This document shows positions 18,817-27,362 of a DNA stretch of 64,000 nucleotides, piece after piece. Source of the DNA: Maribellus comscasis (GTDB lineage Bacteria; Bacteroidota; Bacteroidia; Bacteroidales; Prolixibacteraceae); NCBI RefSeq assembly GCF_009762775.1, contig NZ_CP046401.1:372001-436000 (forward strand), read 5' to 3'. How positions within the stretch are numbered: the first letter of the stretch is position 1; every line of letters begins with the position of its first letter. The notes under the pieces were generated by a model. That model did not search any database, was not told where the DNA came from, and was given only the letters and a program-made list of their open reading frames with translations. The position numbers were made by a program, and so were the translations under genes.

Positions 18817-20262
18817 ATGATCAAACAAACAAAGTTTGTAATTCTAATTTTATCCGGAATATTTCTTTTAAATTCATGCAATAAGCAGTCAAAAACCGGC
18901 GATGAAACAACAAGTTCCCAGCCCAATATCGTCTACATTCTGGCCGATGATTTGGGTTATGGCGATTTGGGTTGTTACGGTCAAAGCCGTTTTCAAACGC
19001 CCAATCTCGACAAAATGGCGAGCGAGGGAATGTTGTTTACCCAGCATTATGCCGGCACAACTGTCTGTGCCCCTTCACGTTCATCGCTGATGACCGGGCA
19101 GCATACCGGGCACACGCCTATCCGGGGGAACAAAGAAGTTCAGCCCGAAGGACAGTGGCCCATTCCTGATGGCACGTTTACCATTGCCGAGATGCTTAAA
19201 CAGGCCGGTTATGTAACCGGTGGTTTTGGAAAATGGGGCCTGGGTTACCCCGGCTCTGAAGGTGAGCCCAACAACCAGGGATTCGATGAGTTTTTTGGCT
19301 ACAATTGCCAGAGATTGGCACATAACTATTATCCTTCATATTTATGGGACAACCAAACCAAAATTATCTTGGAAGGAAACCAGGGGGATAAATTTGAAGA
19401 TTATGCCGCTGAGCTGATTCACGAAAAAGCTTTGCAGTTTATTGAAAAAAATAAGAACAAGCCATTTTTTCTTTTTTATCCGAATGTAATTCCACATGCC
19501 GAGTTGTTATTACCCGAAGAAAACCTGGCTGAGTTTCGGGGGCAGTTTCTTCCTGAAAAAGAGTTTAAAGGCGCAGAGCCCGGAGATGAGAACTTTAGGA
19601 ACGGAGCTTACGGCACACAAGCAGAAAGTCATGCCGCATTTGCCGCCATGGTAACACTTTTAGACCAGCAGGTAGGCGAAGTACTGGCCAAACTAAAAGA
19701 ACTGGGATTGGAAAATAATACTATCGTAATGTTTAGTTCCGACAACGGGCCTCACCTGGAAGGCGGAGCTGACCCGGATTATTTTGACAGCAATGGTCCG
19801 TTACAGGGCTACAAACGCGATTTGTATGAAGGAGGAATCCGTGAACCGATGATAGCATGGTGGCCTGGAAAAATTGAAGCAGGAACAAAAAGTGGTCACA
19901 TTTCAGCTTTCTGGGATGTAATGCCAACAGTGGCGGATATTGCGGGAATTGAAGTCCCGGGGAATATTGACGGGATTTCGTTTCTTCCCACCCTGTTAAA
20001 CCAGGGAGAACAAAAAGAACACGATTATTTGTACTGGGAGTTTCATGAAAAAGGCGGGAGGAAAGCGATTCGCAAAGGCGACTGGAAACTGGTTCGTTAC
20101 GAAGTACTTAATCCTGAAAAAACAACCACTGAATTGTACGACCTTTCAACAGATATTGGCGAGGAACACAATGTGGCAGATGAACATCCTGAGATTGTAA
20201 AAGAACTTCTGGAACTGATAAAATCTGCACGCACTGAATCGGAAGTATTTACTTTTAAATGA
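18817..20262 (+). CDS. Lipoprotein sulfatase (formylglycine type)
   Basis: 481 residues. The signal ends in FLLNSCNK, so the mature enzyme is lipid-anchored. The alkaline-phosphatase-like fold is clear: metal ligands in ADDLGYGDLG near 50, the formylglycine motif CAPSRSSLMTG with Cys84, a KWGLGYPGSEG segment, SSDNGPHLEGG near 308, and a C-terminal subdomain (RKGDWKLVRYE, DIGEEHNVADEHPE). Cys84 is presumably converted to formylglycine by a maturase outside this window. It removes sulfate esters from a glycan; the position cleaved cannot be read. It lies after the susD terminator in the same orientation and is probably the degradative partner of the first SusCD pair. Confidence 0.93.
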   Translation: MIKQTKFVILILSGIFLLNSCNKQSKTGDETTSSQPNIVYILADDLGYGDLGCYGQSRFQTPNLDKMASEGMLFTQHYAGTTVCAPSRSSLMTGQHTGHTPIRGNKEVQPEGQWPIPDGTFTIAEMLKQAGYVTGGFGKWGLGYPGSEGEPNNQGFDEFFGYNCQRLAHNYYPSYLWDNQTKIILEGNQGDKFEDYAAELIHEKALQFIEKNKNKPFFLFYPNVIPHAELLLPEENLAEFRGQFLPEKEFKGAEPGDENFRNGAYGTQAESHAAFAAMVTLLDQQVGEVLAKLKELGLENNTIVMFSSDNGPHLEGGADPDYFDSNGPLQGYKRDLYEGGIREPMIAWWPGKIEAGTKSGHISAFWDVMPTVADIAGIEVPGNIDGISFLPTLLNQGEQKEHDYLYWEFHEKGGRKAIRKGDWKLVRYEVLNPEKTTTELYDLSTDIGEEHNVADEHPEIVKELLELIKSARTESEVFTFK

Positions 20263-20310
20263 AAAGAGAGACTGGTAACAAAAAGTTCTTAGTCTGTTGG
20301 TTAGTTTAAT

Positions 20311-20344
20311 AAAGGTTTTCCTAAACAGGGAAGCCTTTTTTTAT
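20311..20344 (+). terminator. Intrinsic terminator after the sulfatase
   Basis: 12-nt arms 20311-20322 and 20327-20338 with two G-T pairs and a short loop, followed by a run of T. Confidence 0.65.
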
Positions 20345-20407
20345 TATCATTCAGCCAAATAATACAACTACATTTTCCGTTTGTTTGGAACGTAAGAAAG
20401 GTTTGTA

Positions 20408-20439
20408 TTTGTATTAGTCCTAAAAAGTTTTAAAATTTG
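20408..20439 (+). promoter_or_regulatory. Possible promoter of the second sigma/FecR operon
   Basis: TTTG at 20408-20411, 19 nt, then TAAAATTTG at 20431-20439, i.e. TAnnTTTG with one extra base. If used, transcription would begin within a few bases of the TTG at 20450, so the mRNA would be nearly leaderless or translation would start at the later TTG (20468). Confidence 0.35.
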
Positions 20440-20449
20440 TTTCCTAATT

Positions 20450-21061
20450 TTGACTAATCTAAACATATTGAAAACTTCGGATATATATATTGAGCAACAA
20501 TTAGTTTGTAAATTCATATCAGGAGACAAATCAGCATTTGAGGCGATCTTTCACCACACAAAAGGAAAAATGAAAGGTTTTCTAAAAAAGGTAGTCCCAA
20601 TTGATGAAGATCCCGAAAATGTATTACAGGAAGTTTATGTGAAACTTTGGGAGAACAGGCAATCTATAAATCCAAACAATCATTTTGAAACATTTCTTTT
20701 TTCCATCGCAAAGAATTTGGTGATCGACATAATGCGTAAGCGACTCAACAAACAGAAATACCTCGAAAATTTATACATTCATATAAAAGGAGGACAAAAT
20801 AACTCACTGGATACTTTAGCCAAAATTGAGTATTCTGAACTTGAGCAAAAAATCTTTGACTTAATAGAAAAACTCCCCAAAAAGCGACAGCTGATTTTTA
20901 AGCTAAACCGACTTGAAGGTTTTACTTATAAAGAAATTGCTAAAAAATTAAACATATCGGAAAACACCGTTGACACACAAATGAGACAAGCCCTTTCATT
21001 TTTACGTCGCGAAATGAATATCTATTTTAGCATCCTGATACTTCTTTTTATCAACCGCTAA
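20450..21061 (+). CDS. ECF-type RNA polymerase sigma factor, second locus
   Basis: 203 residues if it starts at TTG 20450. No in-frame ATG occurs before region 2, so the start is TTG 20450 or TTG 20468. Region 2 (FEAIFHHTKGKMKGFLKKV through LFSIAKNLVIDIMRKRL, ~28-95) and region 4 (LPKKRQLIFKLNRLEGFTYKEIAK, then SENTVDTQMRQALSFLR, ~138-185) are typical. The C-terminus is hydrophobic (YFSILILLFINR), as in the other sigma factor here. It precedes a FecR gene by 132 bp and should activate the second SusCD locus with its oxidoreductases. Confidence 0.9.
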   Translation: MTNLNILKTSDIYIEQQLVCKFISGDKSAFEAIFHHTKGKMKGFLKKVVPIDEDPENVLQEVYVKLWENRQSINPNNHFETFLFSIAKNLVIDIMRKRLNKQKYLENLYIHIKGGQNNSLDTLAKIEYSELEQKIFDLIEKLPKKRQLIFKLNRLEGFTYKEIAKKLNISENTVDTQMRQALSFLRREMNIYFSILILLFINR

Positions 21062-21193
21062 AACACGCCCCCATAACAAGTTCTTTTTATGTGACTTACC
21101 TCCGCACGAAAACACAAAATAAAAAAAGTTAAAACTCAATTCACGGAATAAGTATTTTCAAACGTATATAAAATTGTTAACAAAACTTTAAGA

Positions 21194-22171
21194 ATGGATA
21201 TCGCAACAAAAAAACTCATCAACAAATTTATCTCCGGTAAACGGTTAAATAACGATGAGTTTAGCCAAATTGACAAACTTCTTAATGACCTCAATTACCG
21301 CGGTGAGATTATTCAGCACCTGGAAAGGAACTGGCAGGAATCTCAGGATGAAACAGTTAATTTACAATTCGAACAAATAAAAAAGGAGATAAACAGGTCG
21401 CAATTCAAATCAGGGCTAACCAGGTTGCTCACAACCATTTCAAAAGCAGCGGCTGTTTTGTTTATTCCACTCCTTGCTGCAACGTTGTTTTACTATTTTT
21501 CACAACAAGAGCCGTCCGATTTTTTAACACTCTACACACAAAAAGGTGAAGTAACAAATATTATTCTTCCTGATAGTACAAAAGTCTGGTTGAATGTAGA
21601 TACAAAATTAAGTTATCCTGCTGATTTTGGCGCAAAATCCCGAAAACTCAAATTAACAGGCGAAGCTTATTTTGAAGTAACAAAAAATAAAAGACTACCC
21701 TTTGAAGTTACTTCAGGAGATATCACAACTACAGCATTGGGAACCCAATTCCTCGTTTCAGCATACCCCGAGGTTAAAGTCATTAAATCATCATTACTAG
21801 AAGGTTCTGTTGAAATAGAAATATCAGACGATAAAAACAGAAAAATATTAGCGCCTGGTCAACAACTAATTTTTGACAAGCAAAACGCATTGGTATCAAT
21901 CGGTAATTTTAACGAAAACTACGAACTAAGTTGGAAAAACAAAGAATTAGTGTTTCAGTTAACTCCATTTGACGATGTGATAAACGAACTTGAAAAATGG
22001 TATGATATAAAGATTTTATATGATCAGGAATCATTTAAAACAGAAACATTAACCGTAAGATTTGAAAAATATGAAACATTGGAGAATGTTTTGAAAGTAA
22101 TGTCGAAAGTAAATGAATTCAACTATTCAATTGAAAATAAACAAATTAAAATCAAAAAAAGGAATTTATGA
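21194..22171 (+). CDS. FecR-type anti-sigma factor, second locus
   Basis: 325 residues from an ATG. A short cytoplasmic N-terminal helical region (~1-78) precedes one membrane helix (AAAVLFIPLLAATLFYYF, ~84-104), the FecR domain (VWLNVDTKLSYPADF, GEAYFEVTKNKRLPFEV, ~125-225) and a C-terminal domain (TPFDDVINELEKWYDIKI to the end) that would dock on the STN domain of the partner SusC. The arrangement and spacing copy the first locus, and the protein should restrain the sigma factor encoded just upstream. Confidence 0.92.
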   Translation: MDIATKKLINKFISGKRLNNDEFSQIDKLLNDLNYRGEIIQHLERNWQESQDETVNLQFEQIKKEINRSQFKSGLTRLLTTISKAAAVLFIPLLAATLFYYFSQQEPSDFLTLYTQKGEVTNIILPDSTKVWLNVDTKLSYPADFGAKSRKLKLTGEAYFEVTKNKRLPFEVTSGDITTTALGTQFLVSAYPEVKVIKSSLLEGSVEIEISDDKNRKILAPGQQLIFDKQNALVSIGNFNENYELSWKNKELVFQLTPFDDVINELEKWYDIKILYDQESFKTETLTVRFEKYETLENVLKVMSKVNEFNYSIENKQIKIKKRNL

Positions 22172-22188
22172 AATAAAATAAGAGCAAT

Positions 22189-22224
22189 AAAAACGGGCAA
22201 AGTCGTTACCACCGACAATGCCCG
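22189..22224 (-). terminator. Hairpin with T-run on the minus strand, between second fecR and susC
   Basis: Arms 22194-22205 and 22213-22224 pair as a 6-bp outer stem, a symmetric two-base internal loop and a 4-bp inner stem with a 7-nt loop. On the minus strand the stem runs directly into five T (plus-strand A-run 22189-22193). On the plus strand it is followed by A-rich sequence, so it looks like a terminator only for antisense transcription. Confidence 0.55.
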
Positions 22225-22252
22225 AAAAAATAACATATTTTTTTAATTAAAA
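22189..22252 (-). ncRNA. Candidate antisense small RNA over the second susC leader
   Basis: As in the first locus, a minus-strand TAAATTTG box (plus 22259-22266) overlaps the susC ATG, and a minus-strand hairpin terminator lies ~40 nt further on. The implied RNA is about 64 nt. A matching -33 element is not evident. It is weak alone and stronger because two loci share it. Confidence 0.3.
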
Positions 22253-22265
22253 TCATTCCAAATTT

Positions 22266-25200
22266 ATGAAAAAAAGAAAACCGTTCCTAACGGTGGGAGA
22301 AATTCTTCCGTTTCGAAAAATTTTACGAATTATGAAACTCACAACAATTATTTTGTTGATTTCAAACATGTTTGTTTCCGCGAGTGTATATTCGCAAAGT
22401 ACCAAACTAACCTTAAAGTATTCACAAATTACATTTGGAGAATTATTCCAAAAAATTGAAGAACAAAGTGAATTTAGGTTTGCTTTCTCCAATTCCCAAC
22501 TCAATCCAAATAAGAAAATCCAGGTGGACATGAAAAATGCCACATTGGAAAGTATTCTAAAAGAGACTTTACCTGAAGATGTGGCCTATGAGATTATCGA
22601 CCGTTATGTTGTAATAACAAATGTCGGTTCTTCAGAAAACATAAGATTCAGGCAACAACAATCGGTTTCCGGTAAAGTAACAGATTCTAACGGACTTCCG
22701 CTACCCGGTGTAACTGTTATTATCAAAGGCACTACAGCAGGAGCAGTAACAGACATTAACGGAAATTATTCACTAACACTTCAATCTGAATCCGATATTC
22801 TTATCTTCTCATTTGTGGGATTACTAACACAGGAAGTTGAAGTAAATTCCCGGAGTACAATCGACATAACAATGCAGGAAGATGTGTTGGGAGTTGAGGA
22901 AGTTGTGGTTGTTGGGTACGGAAGTCAGAAAAAAGTGAATTTAACCGGCGCCATTGCTTCAGTTGCCGGCGAAGATCTTGCACGTAGGCAAGTTGCTCAA
23001 ACGTCGATGGTTTTACAGGGAGTTGCCCCGGGTGTTGTGGTTACTCAGAGAAACGGACAACCCGGCCGGGACGGTGGAACAATAAGTATTCGTGGAAAAA
23101 CTACTTTAGGAAACAGCGCTCCGCTTGTTTTAGTAGATGGGATAGAAATGGGTATTAACAATATCGATCCAACACTTATCGAATCCGTATCAATTCTTAA
23201 AGATGCAGCTTCTGCATCCATTTACGGTTCACGCGCAGCAAATGGTGTAATTTTGGTAACTACAAAACGTGCCCAGAAAGACGTCCTTTCTGTTTCTTAT
23301 AACGGATACATTGGTACCCAGAGACCGACTGATATACCCAACATGGTTGGAGCAATTGACCACATGCTATTAACAAACGAAGCTTATGTAAATGTGGGTA
23401 AATCGCCTCTCTATTCTGACGAATACATCGAAGAGTACAGAGCCAACATGGCAACAAATCCGGATAAATATCCTGACACAGATTGGTATGATCAAGTACT
23501 TACAGAAAATGCCCTAATGCAAAGCCACTTTTTAACAATGAACGGAGGCTCTGAAAAGGTTAGAGTTTTAGCCTCGCTTGGTTATCTTGATCAGGGCGGT
23601 ATAATGTCAAACACTGATTTTAAAAGATATACGCTTCGAATAAATACCGACATGCAGCTAACAAACAGCTTTTCGGCACAAATTGATGCACACATCAAAC
23701 AAGCACTCTTAACAGAACCCTCACGAGGTACAAGTTCTGCTATTCATTGGTCGGGACGTATACCGGCCAACCAAACTGCTGTATTGTCTGATGGTTCCTG
23801 GGGAGAAGGCTGGAATGGCGATAATCCGGTGGCATTTACAAAAGATGGAGGACTTAACAAATCAGAATCGCCTTCTTTTACCATGAATCTGGTATTAAAA
23901 TATAAACCGGTTGATTGGTTTACCGCTGATTTATCTTATTCACCAAACTACTGGCAATCGAACGTTTCAGATTTTGTAAAAGCAATTCAAACTTACCGTT
24001 GGGACGGAAGTGAGAGTTATAAGGCACCTCAGAAAAGTACACTAACTACCAGTCATAATAAAAATCTACATAATAATTTAAGAAGTACAGCAACATTTGA
24101 TAAGACATTCGGAAATCATGGTTTAAAATTATTACTTGGTTATCAGCAGGAAGATTACCGCAATGACGGATTGTCCGGCTATCGCGAAAGTTTTCCTTTC
24201 CCCGATTACCCTGTACTTAATTCAGGAGGTGAAGAAAATCAAAAATCGTATGGTTGGGCTAGTGAATGGGCATTACAGTCATTCTTTGGCCGCTTGAATT
24301 ATAATTTTAAAGAAAAATATCTTTTCGAAGCGAACTTCAGACAAGATGGCTCGTCAAGATTTGTACAGGGAAGAAAATGGGGATTCTTTCCTTCCTTTTC
24401 TGCCGGATGGAGAATTTCCGAAGAAAGTTTTTTTGAGTCTTTAAGACCTGTTGTAAATAATCTTAAAATCAGGGCTTCTTGGGGGCAGTTAGGAAATCAG
24501 GATATCGGAACATACCCGTTTTCTTCCGACGTAAATCTTGGATTAAAGTATGTATTTGATAAACAAGTAGCCAGTGGTGCGGGTATAACCGATCTTGCAA
24601 ATACTGAAATCTCCTGGGAAACAACTACTGCCTCGAACGTCGGACTTGATATTACGCTGTTAGAAAAAATTAATGTTGTTGCCGAATATTATTACAAAGT
24701 TACTGACGACATTCTTTTAGCTTTGGATATTCCCAGAATTATAGGAATGAATGCACCCGAGCAAAACGCAGGAAAAGTAGAAAACAGAGGTTGGGATCTC
24801 GGGATCAATTATGTAGACTGGGATAACGAATTCAAGTACGAAATTGGGATCAACGTTTCGGATGTAAAAAACAAAGTTCTTGATTTAAAAGGAGTAAATA
24901 AGACCGGAACAACAGTAAACCATGAAGGTTACCCGATGTGGTCTATCTATGGTCTCGAAGCGGATGGATTTATAACCGAAGATGACTTTAACGAAGACGG
25001 CACCTATAAACATGCTACACAGTACGGGACAATTGCACCCGGAGACATAAAATATGTCGATCAAAATAACGATTCGATAATAAACTCAAGCGATTATAAA
25101 ATTATCGGGGAAACAATTCCAAGATACACATTCGGCTTTACTTTTAACGGACAGTATAAGAATTTTGATCTCGGTATTTTTATTCAGGGAGTAGGCAAAG

Positions 25201-25589
25201 CTGACGGTTTGATCCGTGACCAGGGAATAATGCCATTCCTGATGGGAGGTACTGTTCAGGAACAACACAAAGATCGCTGGACTCCGGACAATACAGATGC
25301 AACATTTCCACGGTTTGCTTTCAACGAAACAAATAATGAACAAACTTCAAGTTTTTGGATGAGAGATGCGGCTTATATGAGACTAAAAAATATTCAGTTA
25401 GGATATACTTTCCCATCAACCGTACTGAAAAAAATTAAAGCCCAAAAGTTACGGGTTTATGTCAGCGGACAAAACATACTTACTCTTGACAATTTTTGGA
25501 AAGGATATGATGTGGAAGCACCGGTTGGCAATGGTGGCTATTATCCGCAGGTCAAAACATATAGTATTGGGGTAGATGTTAAATTCTAA
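22266..25589 (+). CDS. SusC/RagA-family TonB-dependent transporter with STN domain, second locus
   Basis: 1107 residues. The N-terminal ~25 residues before the signal core (MKLTTIILLISNMFVSASVYS) are long but common in this subfamily. Then come an STN domain (~47-115, LTLKYSQITFGELFQKIEEQ), a carboxypeptidase-like domain (~137-215, VSGKVTDSNGLPLPGV), the EEVVVVGYGSQ box, the plug with LVLVDGIEMG and IYGSRAANGVILV, and a barrel ending in GVDVKF. It should import the substrate of the unusual oxidoreductase locus and signal to the FecR protein. SusD follows after 12 bp. It shares architecture with the first SusC but differs throughout the barrel, so the ligands probably differ. Confidence 0.95.
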   Translation: MKKRKPFLTVGEILPFRKILRIMKLTTIILLISNMFVSASVYSQSTKLTLKYSQITFGELFQKIEEQSEFRFAFSNSQLNPNKKIQVDMKNATLESILKETLPEDVAYEIIDRYVVITNVGSSENIRFRQQQSVSGKVTDSNGLPLPGVTVIIKGTTAGAVTDINGNYSLTLQSESDILIFSFVGLLTQEVEVNSRSTIDITMQEDVLGVEEVVVVGYGSQKKVNLTGAIASVAGEDLARRQVAQTSMVLQGVAPGVVVTQRNGQPGRDGGTISIRGKTTLGNSAPLVLVDGIEMGINNIDPTLIESVSILKDAASASIYGSRAANGVILVTTKRAQKDVLSVSYNGYIGTQRPTDIPNMVGAIDHMLLTNEAYVNVGKSPLYSDEYIEEYRANMATNPDKYPDTDWYDQVLTENALMQSHFLTMNGGSEKVRVLASLGYLDQGGIMSNTDFKRYTLRINTDMQLTNSFSAQIDAHIKQALLTEPSRGTSSAIHWSGRIPANQTAVLSDGSWGEGWNGDNPVAFTKDGGLNKSESPSFTMNLVLKYKPVDWFTADLSYSPNYWQSNVSDFVKAIQTYRWDGSESYKAPQKSTLTTSHNKNLHNNLRSTATFDKTFGNHGLKLLLGYQQEDYRNDGLSGYRESFPFPDYPVLNSGGEENQKSYGWASEWALQSFFGRLNYNFKEKYLFEANFRQDGSSRFVQGRKWGFFPSFSAGWRISEESFFESLRPVVNNLKIRASWGQLGNQDIGTYPFSSDVNLGLKYVFDKQVASGAGITDLANTEISWETTTASNVGLDITLLEKINVVAEYYYKVTDDILLALDIPRIIGMNAPEQNAGKVENRGWDLGINYVDWDNEFKYEIGINVSDVKNKVLDLKGVNKTGTTVNHEGYPMWSIYGLEADGFITEDDFNEDGTYKHATQYGTIAPGDIKYVDQNNDSIINSSDYKIIGETIPRYTFGFTFNGQYKNFDLGIFIQGVGKADGLIRDQGIMPFLMGGTVQEQHKDRWTPDNTDATFPRFAFNETNNEQTSSFWMRDAAYMRLKNIQLGYTFPSTVLKKIKAQKLRVYVSGQNILTLDNFWKGYDVEAPVGNGGYYPQVKTYSIGVDVKF

Positions 25590-25601
25590 AAAATCAAATC
25601 T

Positions 25602-27299
25602 ATGAAATCAAAAATAAAATATTCAATCATATTCATTTTACTGACTTTTCTGTTTGTCTCTTGTGAGGATTATTTGGAAAAATATCCCTTAAATAATCCT
25701 TCGGATGCAACTTTCCTGTCCAATCAAACAGAATTGGAGATGGCGGTAACCGGATGTTACAATGCGATGTGGACGAGTGTTCAGGGTATGCCCTTTCACC
25801 TGGTTTTTGATCAGATATCTGATATTGGCTGGGATAGAAATGGTTCAGCATTACAGGCTATTGGACGAGGCTCGGCGGATTCAAGAAATAGCGACATAGT
25901 CTCACTTTGGACAAATCTTTATAAAGGAATCGCTAAGTGTAATTATGTTCTCGCAAATATGGAGCGGGGTGTAGATAATATACCTACCGATGTTTACGCC
26001 CAAAGCAAAGCTGAAGTACGGTTTCTCAGGGCTTTTTATTATCACTATTTAGCTGAATTATTTGGCGGTGTTCCATTGGTAACGCAACCTCTAACTTTAT
26101 CGGAAGCGAATATCACACGGAGTTCAAAAGCTGATGTTGTTGATTTTATTTTAACTGAGTTGGATGAATGTGCAAACGACCTTCCCCAGGAAAACGATCC
26201 GCTCGCAGGACGCGCGACAAAAGGGGCTGCATGGGCAATCATGTCGCGGGTTGCATTATACAACGAAAAATGGGATACTGCGATCTCTTCTGCACAAAAA
26301 GTAATGGCTCTTGAAGGAACAGAATATGAGCTAAGTTCCAACTATATGGATTTGTTTCAGTATGCCGGACAGGAGTCTAAAGAAATCATTTTATCGGTTC
26401 AGTTCTTAAAAGGAGAACACATGCATTCCATGTTTAGATTTTTTGGCACCAGAAATGCCAAAGGTCATACAAACAAAAAACCAAGTTATCAGGCGGCAGA
26501 CTCATGGGAATGCACTGATGGTTTGCAAATTGACGAATCTCCTCTGTTTGATCCTCAGCACCCCTACGAAAACAGAGACCCAAGATTAGGTTATACCTTC
26601 TCGCTTTCAGGTTCAATTTTTCTTGGATTTCAGTATGAAACACATGGAGATAGTTTATACTGCTGGGATTATAATCAAAATCCGCCCAAGCGAATTGCCA
26701 ATCTTGAAGCAACACACGCTTATGCTACTTTTACCGGAATTGGGTGGAGAAAATATGCCGATAACTTAGACAAAGATGCCGTAAACGATAGCGAATTGAA
26801 TACAATTGTTATTCGTTATGCTGAAGTTTTATTAAATTATGCTGAAGCAAAAATATCTTCTGGTAGTATCGACCAATCTGTACTGGATGCGATAAATAAA
26901 ATCAGGCAAAGACCTTCTGTTGAAATGCCTCCTCTTACAACAACCAACGCTGAAGAATTAAAGTACGCAGTACGAAGAGAACGTAAATATGAATTATCAT
27001 GTGAAGGATTACGCCTGTTTGATATCAAACGATGGGGCATTGCAGAAAATGTAATGAACCTTCCGGTATTGGGACGCATGAAAAAATCTTATCCTTCGAT
27101 AGCACCAATAGTAGATGAATACGGCACATCGTATTACGATAATATCCCGATTGCCCAACAGGGAGAATCTGCAGATTTCAAAATGCGTATTGTAGAAATA
27201 CGTTCATTTGATAAAAATCGCGATTACCTGTGGCCAATTCCATATATCGAAATGGATACGAACCCGGAAATGGTTCAAAATCCAGGATATGGAGAATAG
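25602..27299 (+). CDS. SusD/RagB-family lipoprotein, second locus
   Basis: 565 residues. The lipobox LTFLFVSCED places the acylated Cys near residue 21. SusD hallmarks: TELEMAVTGCYNAMW near 50, AEVRFLRAFYYHYLAELFGG near 138, RYAEVLLNYAEAKI near 405, RRERKYELSCEGLRLFDIKRWG near 455 and a C-terminal YLWPIPYIEMDTNP. It is the surface lid of the neighbouring SusC. A terminator directly follows, but the FAD oxidoreductase genes continue in the same direction 63 bp later, so part of the transcription may read through or start again there. Confidence 0.95.
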   Translation: MKSKIKYSIIFILLTFLFVSCEDYLEKYPLNNPSDATFLSNQTELEMAVTGCYNAMWTSVQGMPFHLVFDQISDIGWDRNGSALQAIGRGSADSRNSDIVSLWTNLYKGIAKCNYVLANMERGVDNIPTDVYAQSKAEVRFLRAFYYHYLAELFGGVPLVTQPLTLSEANITRSSKADVVDFILTELDECANDLPQENDPLAGRATKGAAWAIMSRVALYNEKWDTAISSAQKVMALEGTEYELSSNYMDLFQYAGQESKEIILSVQFLKGEHMHSMFRFFGTRNAKGHTNKKPSYQAADSWECTDGLQIDESPLFDPQHPYENRDPRLGYTFSLSGSIFLGFQYETHGDSLYCWDYNQNPPKRIANLEATHAYATFTGIGWRKYADNLDKDAVNDSELNTIVIRYAEVLLNYAEAKISSGSIDQSVLDAINKIRQRPSVEMPPLTTTNAEELKYAVRRERKYELSCEGLRLFDIKRWGIAENVMNLPVLGRMKKSYPSIAPIVDEYGTSYYDNIPIAQQGESADFKMRIVEIRSFDKNRDYLWPIPYIEMDTNPEMVQNPGYGE

Positions 27300-27315
27300 T
27301 CTAGTTTAGTTACTT

Positions 27316-27350
27316 AAAGGTTCTCCGGAAATTATGGAGAACCTTTTTTT
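27316..27350 (+). terminator. Intrinsic terminator between susD and the oxidoreductase genes
   Basis: Perfect 11-bp arms 27316-27326 and 27336-27346 with a 9-nt loop, then T to 27350. It ends only 13 bp before the next ATG, so it may set the ratio of transporter to enzyme expression. Confidence 0.75.
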
Positions 27351-27362
27351 ATAAACCTAATT

